A stretch of 64,000 nucleotides of DNA from assembly GCA_017506865.1 (NCBI GenBank), contig JAFCMP010000024.1, positions 1,426,001-1,490,000 on the forward strand, read 5' to 3'. How positions within the stretch are numbered: position 1 is the first letter of the stretch; the number at the start of each line of letters is the position of its first letter. The notes below the pieces were generated by a model. It saw only the letters and a list, made by a program, of their open reading frames with translations, made no database searches and was not told where the DNA came from. The stretch is from Tribonema minus. Taxonomy: Eukaryota; Sar; Xanthophyceae; Tribonematales; Tribonemataceae. Below are positions 43,270 through 54,701 of the stretch, piece by piece. A program made the translations under genes and the position numbers.

Positions 43270-43345
43270 GTGCGGTGGAGAGGCGGCAGGTATAGCTGAG
43301 ATGGATCGTGCGGTGGAGAGGCGGCAGGTATAGCTGAGATGGATC
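43270..43345. repeat. Exact 38-bp tandem duplication
   Basis: Units 43270-43307 and 43308-43345 are identical by eye. They lie in a region without recognised genes. Confidence 0.9.
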
Positions 43346-44257
43346 GCAGCCATCATGGCGTTGGGTTCAACGCAGGTGGCAGACATCAAGTTTAACTGCA
43401 ATGTACTTCAACATCAACCACAGCACCTGATGTTGATGCTCCTCACTGTCACTGTCCTACCAGCCCTGGTGGTCGAGCAGGCGTGCTCACAACATGCAAG
43501 AAACTCAATATATTTGCGTGCACACTGTATTGATGGAAAGCAGATGGGACATGGGAGAGTCACTTTGGATGTATGAGGACAGACAATGCTCCTCACTGCC
43601 CTTTGCCACTTCAGTGTAGAGCTTCAAAGAAGAACATCCTCTGCCCTTTTCAAATACTTGCATGCTCTTGCCTACCTGAGTTATTGTTGAGTGCACAAGC
43701 AGCCTGCCCAGTTCGCTATGAAAAAGAGGTTGCTGCACGGGGCGCATCACTGCGTTCCTAGACTTGAAACTATTCATAAAGCACGACATAAGCTTGCGTT
43801 CCACCTCACAGATGCGTTAAGGTGAGTCATCATACATTAAACAAGGTGTACGTATATGCGCTGTGCAGCAGTAAGCCTGCGACGCGACAGACGTGTCACA
43901 AGTAGGCAACTGCAGACAGCGATGTGGTGCAGTTGGCAACCCTGTGCCAGTGTCATGCGGCGTTGAGGTGCCGCCGTTGCAGTCTCGTCATCATTTGGAA
44001 GCGGGTGATGCAGTCAGGTGGCACCAAGCTTGGTGAATGTAACTCACGACGCTGCTGTACAACGATGCACTACAGTAGGACTCTGCATCATCATCGTGCA
44101 CAACCTGTTTCAATGCGACTCGTGGGCAGAGCTCGGCGCAAAGAATTAGTGCAACAGCGATGGACAGTCTCACAAGACATGGCTATCTACATTCCGTGGT
44201 ATTGTCGACTCTGCTGGAACACCACAGGGGGCTCGTGAACGCCAGTACAGGGGTGCA

Positions 44258-44281
44258 TTTGTGTGTGTGTGTGTGTGTGTG
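44258..44281 (+). repeat. TG microsatellite
   Basis: An uninterrupted GTGTGT run of about 24 bases in the intergenic region. Confidence 0.9.
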
Positions 44282-44916
44282 TTGACAGCGTGCGTGATGG
44301 TCCGCAGCGGGCGCGCGTGTACATGTCTTGATACATACAGTAGCATGCGCGACAGCGCACCCCCCCGCAAACAACCCAGGCATATCATGCGTGTACGCAA
44401 GGAGCGCTAGCCAGCAGCACAGCTTGGGTGTGCATGCAATCCCTTACATCGGCGCATGGGCAGCGCCTGCTGCGCTGCCGCCGCCATGGCCGCTTTTCCC
44501 GCCACACCGCGTTAGTTACTGCAACTGCAATGCGCGGCGCGCCACTGCTGCGGCCAGCGCCGAGGCGCGGCTGATGCCGATGCCGCTGCCGCCATAGCCG
44601 CCGCGCAGCCGTTGCTGCTGCTGCTAGAGCCATTGCCGCCAGCGTATACAGTGTATGCACGCACGCAGTCTCTCCATGCACCTGCGCACTGGACTGTAGT
44701 ACATGCATGTCGCATGCACTGTGGCTGCTGCTGCGCGTGCCGGCTGCGCCCCGGCAAGCGGCGGCAGCAGCGGCGGAGGCAGCACGGCGCGGCAGTGCTG
44801 CGCGGCGCCGCCAAAGCGGCGCGCGACGCGCGGATTCACACGGACGCTGTGCGCAAAAACAGGAAAGGCGCGGGAGGCAGACCGCCACGCGCGCGCACAC
44901 CAACATTCAGCTCGCA

Positions 44917-47900
44917 CTAGCTCGCGCCCTGCGCCGCCCCCGCGTCCAAAACATCAAGTTGATCTTCCGCCGCGGTAGGTATGCTAGCTTGGTAGCTGGG
45001 CGCCGGTGGACATTGCGCTGGGACGACTTCGCTGGCGGAGTGCTCCTGGTCCCCTGCCGGTGGCATGTCCGGCGCGTCTATGTCAGGTGGTGGCTGCCCG
45101 GTCTGCGCGGTTTCGGGGGGGGGGGGCGCAGAGGGGGGGGGGGGGGAGGGGGAAATGACACACATGGTTGAGGGCTGTGCGCTTTGATTGGGAGTTTTTT
45201 GCATGAACATGCAACAGGTTTGCTCGCATCGCGCACATGCGCTGAGCCCAGTGCTCGCTCGCCATTTGCCATTCGCACCCTAGCAGCGTCAAAGCGACTT
45301 GAAGTTTGGTGTCACGCACCATGCGCCGCATGGCCGCGTTCATCGACTGGGCCGGCGGCGTATCGAGTGCCTTACAGTGATGGTATGGTCTACTTCAATC
45401 CCTTGCCCTGCAGCTCACGTAGCACTTGCCATGGCGCACGGACATTCGCAATATAAGAGCCTCGGACTGACTCATGTCACGTGCGCCCATGCACGTTCGA
45501 TAGCCGGTGGCTACCCTCCAACCAGGTGCAGGAGCACGACATGCCGCCATTGCATTTCCAAGTACATCGCAGTATCACGCAGAGCACGCGCGGTTTGGCG
45601 CTGCCCCTGAACCTGATACTAACTCTAATCCTAACCCACACGAGGGTATCTCCAGTGCAAAAAGAAGGTACTGACTGACGTTGCACCAGGTAAAGGTGAA
45701 GGTGTACGCCTCGCACAGGCCACTGCATGGCGCGCATTGCCGTCCGCGCTCTGTGCGCACTCTTGTCGGCGGCCTGAACCTAGCAACTGAGTAGCCTACG
45801 CTCTCCGCGTTCAGACACACGACAGTACTTCTGTACCAACCCGGCAAGACACGCAGCGCACACCACCCATCACCGCGATGCACAAAATTCGCCAAACCCA
45901 CTTGATCACTCTACACACAAACACACGCAGCGGTCGGTACAGCCACCACACACCACCAGCTCTCGCCGATCACTCCGCCCAGACCACGCAATGACAAACC
46001 ACCAATCAGGACACAAAGCAGGCGTGCGCAAGCATCGCTCCACTTCACGCGCGCCCACCTGATGCGCCGCGTACACGCGCTCCAGCCCCGCCTCGAACGA
46101 CCGCACCCAGCGCTGCGTGTCGAACAGCGGCGCGCCGCGCCTCGCCGCCGCGAGGCGCTGCCGCAGCGCAAACAGCCGCTCCGGCTCCGTCGCGAGCGCC
46201 ACCGCCGCCTCCTCATATTCCTCAACTGACCCCGCAACGAGCTCCGGCAGGCCCGCCGCCTTGAGCAGGCTGGCGCCGACGCGCGACGCCATCTTTATGC
46301 CGCGCGCCGTGAGCATGGGCGTGCCGGACCAGAGGATGTCGCAGCCGGTCGTGTGCGCGTTGCAGGAGAGGGTGTCGAGGCACAGGTCTGCGAGCGCGCC
46401 GCGCCGGATGTGCTCCTCCTGGGGGGGGGGGGGGGGGCGGCGTTGCGGAAGATGGGAGGGGGGTAAGGTCGGGGCGGATACGTGCAGGCACAGTCAGGGC
46501 TTCCAGTTCCTGCGCACTGGTTGGCGTAGCAGTGGCGAAACGAGGCGCGCGCAGCTGCAAGGGGCGTGTGCGCAACCCTCTGAGCACTGTGGAGGCGATG
46601 CAGCGCAGCGAGCGTATGCCTCACTCATAATCCCTCCGCCCCCTCCCTGCATGCACTCCAAGGTAAACCTTAGGGTTTGTCTGCTTCACGTGACCTCAAC
46701 AATTCCATCCACTACAGCTCACCTTGGGAGCGACGTTCGTGAAGTGGAGCACTGCGGCTACGTGCGCATCCATTTCAACAATTCATATTCAACTTCACTG
46801 CGCTTCGTGCATCAACTTCAACCGTCATGCCTAACTTCAACTCACCTTGGGAGCGACGCTTGTGAAGTGCAGCTGCGCATCGGTGATGCCCTGCTTGCGA
46901 GCCTCAACTTCAACCATTCCTGCATCAACTCAACTCCAACAATTCATATCTAACCAACTTCAACTCACCTTGCGGGCGACGTTAGTGAAGTGAATTGCAC
47001 GTCGGTAATGCCCCGCTTGTGTGCCTCCAAATTCAACAAATCATGTACCACTTCAATGTGCTTGCTTTGGTACCTTCAAGTGCGCTCGTTGCCTCAACTT
47101 CAACCATTCATGCCCCAACTTGAACTCACCTTGGGAGCGACGTTAGTGAAGTGCAGCTGCGCGTCGGTGACGCCCCGCTTGTGCGCCTCGGCGCGGATGT
47201 TGGCCTCGCCCGCGGGCGGGAAGCGCAGCAGCCACAGTATGGAGTTGGGGACGCGCCGCAGCACCCTCATCCAGATGTCAAACGTGTCGGGGTCGATCTT
47301 GTAGATCTGTACGCACGGGGGGGACGGGGGGAGGCGCGCGGCGGCAATGGGTCGGACGGCATCGCATTTGTGTGTTTTTCTTCAGAGGTGTGAACCAAGG
47401 TGTGTGATGGTGCTGCACGAATATGTAGTTTATACCGGCGGCCCCTATGCCGACCTCTCAGAACGCTGAGGTGCAAGGGAAATGGAGCCGGAGCGCAGAG
47501 TGCAGTGGGTGTGCGCTCAGAGTGCGGCGCGGTCACGCAGCAGCGGGGGGGGGGGTGACGTGCGCAGATGGGGGATGACGCGCACATGCCTGAGCGCTGC
47601 TGTTCAGGCACCCATGTCCATCAAGTTCCAGTACAGGCCGCGTGCGATCGATCATGAGATGCGCGTTGCGGCCAGCGGACTTGTCGCCCGGTATATATAC
47701 TGCGTGTGCAGCAGTGCTCGGCGCCAAGCCCATCATCACCTCAGGGCCTCTGCACACATGTGATGAGCAAGCTGCATTTGCCACGAACGTGGCGCACAAA
47801 CTTGGCACGCGCGTGACAATCTGCTGAGGCGAAGAGTCACAATAATGAAGTTGGGCCAGCGCATGGCAGTGCTCGACACCGCCGCGGCATCAAAGCCGAA

Positions 47901-50900
47901 GACACAGCATCAACAACAACAGCGCGCACTGCCCCTCTACGGCACCACGTTGAAGTTGACGCCCCCTCCCCCAGCAGACCTAAAAAACACGGAGTCTACG
48001 GTACCAGATTGAAACTGACCCCCCCACTCCCCCCCCCCCCCCCCCCCACATACCTGATGAAAGTTGCAGAAGACGTCTACGCTACAAGATTGAAGTTGAC
48101 GCACGTACCTGATTGAAGTTGCAGAAGACGAACTTGTCGTCGGGGACGCCGTACTGCGCGCGCGTGAGCGCCGGCGCGCCCCCCGCGCCCGCCTCCAGCG
48201 CGAAGCGCGCGCTCTGGCGGTGGTCGTTGACAAAGTAGCTGTGCGGCATGTAGAGGAGGGCCTCGGTGTAGTGCGTGCGCGCCTCGGGGGGGATGACCTC
48301 CCGGTCCGCGACCATGTACTGGATGAAGTCCGCGCCCATGGTGCCGCAGAAACCCATGTAGGCTACCTGGGGGGCGCGTTCACAGGGGCATGGGGGCGGT
48401 TTGAGCAAGCGGTTACAGGGGGGGGGGCCTAGCGCGACGCCAATCGGGGTGGATGCACGCAGCGTGCAACGTGCAGAGCGCTGCGGTTTTTCAAGCAGAA
48501 GAGACTTCCGCAGCAAGCCCGGGGAGGGTGTGTGTGTGTGTGTGTGGGGGGGGGGGGGGCAGTGCGCCGGCATGCGCTCGATGACATCAAGCGCAGACGC
48601 AGACAGACGTCTGTCAGCAGATGTGCTGAGGGGAAGGGGGTGCCCTGCCAGCGGAGAGGAGGTGATGCAGCCGCAGCAGCGCATGCGCACCTGCAAGGGG
48701 AAAAGCGAGGCGTGCCGCGATTCCAATGTGACCGACACAGGCTACACTGCGCTGAGTCAGAGGCATACGAGTAGAGTCCAAATAGCCGCAAGCGACTGCC
48801 GCACACATGTTCCGTACAGCCGCAACAGACAAGTACATTTCTGAGACTGAGGCTGGACTGCGAGCCACGCTCAAGTCTCATCCTCGTGCGTCCAGAATCA
48901 CAGCTCTACGTCCGCATCGCTTGTGCATAAACAAGCAAGCAAACGCGCGCGCGCGCGCACCTGCACGGGGGCCGGCTGCAGCGCGAAAATCTCGTTGCGC
49001 GCGCCCTTGGTGTAGCCGTTGAGGTTGATGAGGACGTCGATGCCGTCGGCGTGGATGAGACGCGCTGCGTCGCCGGGCTGCAGCGCGCTGATGTCGCGCA
49101 TCTGCTCCACCTCCGCCTCGATCTTCTGCCGCCAGACGCTGTGGCGATTGAGTGCGCGTGCAGCAAGCGTGCCTCAGAGGTCAACAATGAGGATTCTGCC
49201 GCGTCTTGGTGCACACACACATTGGCGCAGTGTGACGCTTCCACTGCACTCCAAGCAAGGGTCTCTCGGCTCAGATGTGGCATGTGCTGAAGTGTCAAGA
49301 GGGGGGGGGCTGACACTACAGATTCTGCTTGTAGCACTTGCCCATGGGCCTGTCAAAACACTCCCAAAACTTCAAGAGCTGATGCTGATAGAGATACTCT
49401 GTCAATGCTGCACATCAAAGCCAAGACATGCGCTAGTGGGGACATGAGGTTTTCAGGTGTGCTCAACCTCACCTGTTATCATTTGCGCTGAGTGCATAGC
49501 AAGTAACCTGTATAACAGCAGCACAACCAAGAGAGCACACTTCGATTTAGCCACAAGTACTCTAATAGCAAAAGCAAACATGTTTCAATGCGCACAAGAT
49601 ATGCAGCTGCATGTGTTGAAGCACTGCCGCTAGTTGCCCATGCTCAATAAGTAGTACAGCAAGTGGCACAGCGTGTGCTGTCAGGCATTTGCGCCTACAC
49701 TCTGGCCCGCCGTGCACCGTACCTCAACTTCTGCATTTGAAGTGCCTGCAAGCGGGCAGCCCTCTTTCTTGTTGTGCATGCGGTACATGACCTGCTTAGC
49801 GCGTGGTCGCCTAGGGTTGAGATTGAGGTTAGGTGAGGGTTAGGCACGCTGCAAGGCCGGCAAGGCTACACGCCAATCACAGCTTTCAAAAGTGCGCCCC
49901 CAAGCGAATACGAGTGCACTTCAGCCTAGGTGCAACGCTCTGAACAGATACATACGAATGCCCCCATGCGAGCGGCCACACGCGCTGGCACGTCACACCA
50001 GCACCGGCACGTCACTAACAGCGGCACGTCACCAACACCGGCATGCCATCACACCGGCACGTCACCACCACCGGCACGTCACCACCACCGGCACGTAACT
50101 AACAGAGGCACGTCACCAACACCGGCACGTCACCACACCGGCACGTCACCATATCGCAATGGCACGTCACCACACAGGCACGTCACCGCATCGGCATGTC
50201 CTCCCCAACCCCCCTACACCCCCCTTTGGCGCACCCACCTGGAAGCGGCTCTTGTCGTGCATGCCGAACACGCTCTGCATGAGGTGGCTCAGCGGGTGGT
50301 TGCCTAGGTCGCTGCTCACGTAGCCCACGCGCAGACGCCCCCCACCATTACCACCTCCACCCGCAGCACCGGCGGCGGCGCGCGCACGGTGGCGAAACGG
50401 CGGCAGGTCCAGCAGCCTCACGTTGAGGCGCGCGCGCTGCGCGTAGCGCCGGCTGATCTCCAGCATGTCCGCGAGGCCCAGCGGGTAGACGAGCGCGTGG
50501 AAGGGCTGGACACTGGGGAGCGCTGCTGCGACGGCGGTGTCGGCGGCGTCGGCGGCGGGCGCGGCGACCTGGCGGCGGATGATGGCGGTGAGCTGCGCGA
50601 AGTCTGCGTCGCGCGTGCTCCAGTCGCAGATGAAGTTGAGGCTGCGAGGGGAGGGCAGGGGGAGGGGGGGGGGGGAAGGGGGCGCAAGAGAGAGACAACA
50701 GAGTGGGGATGGAAGTGAAGTTTGAAACTCGTCGTAGTGAGAGAAGAGTGAGGAGCAGCGAGCATGTGGCATTGAGTCTTGCAGAAGAAGCTGGTGGCCT
50801 CCATCATGAGGTGGTGACACTGGGGCCAGTGTGACGCTGCAAACCGCTGCACGCGCGCTGCCTTCGCCCCCAGACTACACGCTACTGCCAGCCAAGAGCG

Positions 50901-53900
50901 TTGCCCATGACTGCCACATACACATACTGCACATATGTACCAAGCGCATACCGCAATCACAAAGCATAAGCCTCTGGCACCCGAGTACCGGCGACAAAGG
51001 ATTGAAGTTAGGTGACAATGGGTTAGGGTTGGGCCTCTGGCGTCCAGCAGCGGCGACAAATGCCTGCAGCGACGTACAAGATGTCTACACGCAACTTGAA
51101 GTCTGGTGACTGCACAGGTTCATGCACGAAACAAGACGACAAACGTCGTCCGCCTGCACGCGACGCACGCACGCGCGCACCTGTGCACGAGGTTGGCGAA
51201 CGCGTCCGGGAAGTCGGGCTTGAGAGCGAGCGCCTTGCGGTAGCAGCCGATCGCCTCGGCGACGTGGCCGCCGTCCTTGTACGCGCTCGCGAGGTTCGAG
51301 TACGCATCGGCAAAGCCAGGGCGTATCTTGATGGCCGCGCAGTAGCAGCGCACCGCGTCGCTCAGGCGCCCGAGGTCCTTGTACGCGTTGCCCATGTTGC
51401 TGTAAGCGTCCGCGAAGAGCGGATCGATGTCGATCGCCTCGCCGTAGTGCGCGAGCGCCTGCTCGAGCTTGCCCTGCTCCTTCAGGACGGAGCCGAGGTT
51501 GGAGTGCGCAGCGGCGAACCGCGGCATGAGGCGGATCGCCGTCACGTAGCAGTGGATGGCCTCGCGCACGAGGCCCTGAGGGGGGCGGGGGCATTTTGGG
51601 GGGTCGGGGGGGGGGGGGGGGGTATGAGTGAGTGACGGGGGGGGGGGGGGGGGGAATGGAAGTTTTCGGATGCTAGCTGTTGGGGCAGCACTCACGACGC
51701 TGTCATCGATGTATCGGCTGCTAGGACGCAGAGCATAGACTGTGCTCATGCGTACTGTGGCTGATGCTGTTAAGGGGAGCGACGAACCGTGCCCGTGAAT
51801 GCTGTACTGTACACCCGTTCTAGCAATCAAACAAGTGCACACGTGGCAAATGGGGACACTGAATACAGTCCACACTTGCCAGCGTGTTCAGTCGCTCAAT
51901 GGCACAACATCCCAGACCGTCTCTCAACTTCACTTGCACTGTTGAAGTTGAAGTTGACACCGTTGATGGTGACTAGGTGTCACCTGCAAAATCTGGCTGC
52001 TCCTTTCCCCCTCTGCAACTCATAGTCCTTCGATATCATTCATCAATCTCAACGTAGCGACATTCACCACTCAGCAGACGATGCCAGTCCCTCTAAGCAG
52101 GCACGACACACATACTGCTACCCACGACTTTCAACGAAACCAACTGTGGCGTAGGTACCTGCCACTGACGTACAATGTTTACCTGTACCATCATCTCCAC
52201 AATAGAAGTATGACACATACATACAAATTTCTCTGTGCTCATTGAGCTATTCAGACAGTGCAGGCAGGGCCGGTGCACGCTGCAGCATCGCCCGGATAAT
52301 GCACGCCACCGCCTACGCCATGCAGTCATATACACAGCTGTACTCGAATCCCGCATGAATCGCTTCTGTTCAACATCACCCTCAGCTGTCAACCCCACGC
52401 ACTCAACACCTTCGTTTGCCTGACGTCACTCTGACAGGTCACCCGCTCTCACCTTGCCCTTCACCGCATTTCCCAGGTTCCATTGTACACATTCGTCTAC
52501 CATCCCCTGAATCAGCGCCTCCTCTCACCTCGTCTTTCGTCACGCTGCCCCCAGTCGCCATACCCTTCACTCACCGTCGCACCGTTGTCGCCCCCCCCCC
52601 CGCGCGCCCTCCGCTTGTCGTTCATCGCGCCCGCATCCCCATCCCCCCTCCCTTCCCCCCCCGCGCCCTCACAACGTCCCTCACCACCCCCCCCCCCTGC
52701 GCGCCCTCACCTTGTCCTTCATCGCGTTGCCGAGGTTGTTGTACGCGTGTGGGTGGTCCGGCTTGAGCTGCAGCGCCGTGCGGTAGCACGCGACCGCGGG
52801 CTCCAGCTCCCCCTGCTCGCGCAGCGCGTTCCCCAGATTATTGTACGCATCGGGAAAGTTGGGCTCCAGCTGGATCGCGTGCTTGAACGCCGCCGTCGCC
52901 TGCGCGAGCTCGCCCATGTCGAAGTAGCACGAGGCGAGGTTGCCGTGCGCGATGGCGAAGTCGGGGCGCAGCGCGATGGCGGCGCGGTAGCACGCCATGG
53001 CGTCGTCGAGGCGCCCCTGCTCCTTGAGGACGTTGCCGAGGTTGGAGTGCGCGTCCGCGAACTCCGGCGCGAGGCGGATCGCCTCCTTGTAGTACGCCAC
53101 CGCCGTCGCCAGCTGGCCCTGAGGGGGGGGGGGGACGTGCGGGGGGTTGTCAACTTCAACTTCAACGTGTCCGAAGCGCTGCCTGTCTGACTGCACAGAT
53201 ACGACTTTCGTGGTCAAATGGTGTGGATTATAGGTGTTGGCATGCGTGTTGGCGTACCTGGATGCAAGCACCGCTGCCGACTTGCCCCTTCTGCACGATG
53301 GTCAACTGCTAGCCATGGCCAGGTCAAGATAAGTGGGTTGGGGGCGTGACAGCGAGGTGCGGTTGAAATCACTGAGGAAATATGTGTGTGTCTGGATGTC
53401 GACTGACAGCTCCTCACACCATACTGCTTCTTCTTTCTGTGAGGACACTGCCTCACAGGCTGGCTGGTCCGGTGTGTGCGCATGCACAAGTCTTGGAACT
53501 GATGTTAGAGGTATCATGCACACATGGTGTTGATCCAGACCGAGAGCACGTGCGTTGCTAGATCGACGCTTAGTCCTCATGCACCCATTGTGTTATTGCC
53601 CACTACACCGACTTCTGGAGTTATCTGAAAACCATGTGCTATGTTTGGCTGTTTCAAATTGCCGCATGCATGCGTGCTCCTGCCGGTCAATGCTGCCAAA
53701 GCCTGTCTGCGCCGAGCACACGTGTATAGAAACACCTTCGTCTTTGGACTCCACTCTGTCACTGGAGGCGCTACGCCACTGAATGACCCACGTCGAGGCC
53801 CGAGTGCACACACAAACCATGTACATACGTACCTCCTCCTTCATGATTCCCGCCAGATTGCTCCAGGGTATCGCAAAGTCGGGCCGTATCCGTATGGCCT

Positions 53901-54701
53901 CCAGATAGCACGCCTTGGCCTCCTCCATCATCCCCTTCGCCTTGTACAAATTGCCCAGGTTGGAGTGCGCGTCGACCAGAGTCGGCTGCAGCAGCAGCGC
54001 CATCTGGTACGTCTCGATGGCCTCCTGCGCCTGGCCGAGCTGCATCTGGGCGCTGGCGAGGTTGTTGTACGCGTCGCAGAAGCGCGGCTTGAGCTTTATG
54101 GCCTTGACGTAGAACTGCACCGCGCCGTTGATGTCCCCCAGCTCCTTGAGAGCGTTGCCGAGGTTGCTGTATGCCTCCGCGAAGCCGGGGTCGACACGAA
54201 TGCACTGCATCGCCACGTGATTCAGCAAAGCAGGCCCGAACTATGTCAGGTGGTAAGCACATGTACATGGTAGCTCTGTGGGAGTGTTCGCCATGTCGAA
54301 GTTCAACATGTTCTTCAAATTGGCCTTCCGAGCACCTCAATGTCACGCACCTGCTGGTTGTAGAAGATACATTCACTGAAGTTCCTGAGTTGAAAGTGTA
54401 CGGCTCCGAGCAGGAGGAGGTTGTCAGTGCGGTGGGCGTCTTCAGCGTAGATTGCCTCACAGGTTGCCTGTGCATCGGTGTAGTTGCCAAGCTCGTACTG
54501 CTGATGTGCAGCCTGCATCCAGGCATGTAGCTTGAATTCTAGCTGCTTTCGGTTGCCTGCTGCCTCAGATACAGCAGCGGCAGGCATGGCGCCACTGCTA
54601 GGGGCCATACCCCTCTGGTTGGCAGCTCCCTTGTGTTGGCGCACCGCCTCTTGCTGAATGTTGTCTCCGTGCATATTTGAGAAGTGCTCCTGCGCTGCCA
54701 T
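44917..54701 (-). CDS. OGT: O-GlcNAc transferase, OGT/SECRET AGENT type (12 exons)
   Basis: Transfers N-acetylglucosamine from UDP-GlcNAc to Ser/Thr of nuclear and cytosolic proteins. Exons (complement): 54701-54351, 54204-53833, 53118-52711, 51575-51181, 50641-50239, 49507-49473, 49138-48961, 48366-48109, 47306-47130, 46418-46059, 45346-45320, 45102-44917; 1049 residues. About twelve 34-residue TPRs (AYSNLGNALKELGD-type) fill residues 40-510. The catalytic half shows VQPFHALVYPL, RVGYVSSDLGNHPLSHLM (His 624), INLNGYTKGARNEIFALQP, VNDHRQSARFAL, WLLRFPPAGEANI, VAPK|EEHIRRGALADLCLDT (Lys 859, equivalent to the human UDP-contacting Lys 842) and HTTGCDILWSGTPML. The 35-base exon 6 is needed to complete CYALSANDN. 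Exons 11-12 (27 bases and a Pro/Ala/acidic tail) are inferred only from frame and splice sites. Exon 8, 9 and 4 borders carry tandem copies or C-runs. Confidence 0.92.
46715..47165. repeat. Four tandem copies of the OGT exon 9 donor region
   Basis: The segment TCACCTTGGGAGCGACGTTA plus GTGAAGTGCAGCTGCGC at the end of OGT exon 9 (functional copy from about 47125) recurs at about 46721, 46849 and 46967 in intron 9. Each is preceded by CAACTTCAAC-rich sequence. Up to 45-60 exonic bases are included in a copy. The copies are separated by 115-160 bp and differ from one another, so they were not made in one event. Confidence 0.9.
48049..48140. repeat. Tandem copy of the OGT exon 8 donor region
   Basis: TACCTGATGAAAGTTGCAGAAGACG (48052 on) repeats the functional TACCTGATTGAAGTTGCAGA plus AGACG at about 48107. 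The copy reads VFCNFHQ before a GT, against the true exon end VFCNFNQ. Further GTACCAGATTGAAACTGAC and GCACCACGTTGAAGTTGAC fragments at 47941-48019 look like more decayed copies. Confidence 0.8.
49985..50195. repeat. Minisatellite of 12-14 bp GGCACGTCACCA units
   Basis: About fourteen imperfect units built on CCGGCACGTCACCA / AACAGCGGCACGTCAC in OGT intron 5, starting about 45 bases downstream (minus sense) of the exon 5 donor. Every unit carries the ACGTCA core of CRE/bZIP binding sites. Confidence 0.9.

Larger units (their letters stand above)
42755..44916. other. Intergenic region without confident genes
   Basis: No supported exon chain. After the stop at 42754 there is a degenerate repeat of GTGCGCGAGCGCAcCGCGA. 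At 43270-43345 a 38-bp unit (GTGCGGTGGAGAGGCGGCAG...) is repeated twice exactly in tandem. A TG microsatellite lies at 44258-44281. Stretches 44460-44830 are GCC/GCA trinucleotide-rich, which produces long but low-complexity frames on both strands. Confidence 0.5.

Noticed and set aside
44385..44906. 173-residue minus-strand ORF with Ala/Arg blocks
   Set aside because: Low-complexity GCN/CGN repeats keep several frames open at once; no splice-linked neighbours or family resemblance.
45477..45566. Alternative last OGT exon reading MYLEMQWRH
   Set aside because: It loosely resembles the expected MW..H end, but the acceptor is poor and the following residues (VVLLHLVGG) do not fit the family.
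49985..50195. Direct repeats that could suggest a CRISPR array
   Set aside because: Units are 12-14 bp, head to tail with no unique spacers, and lie within a eukaryotic intron: a minisatellite.
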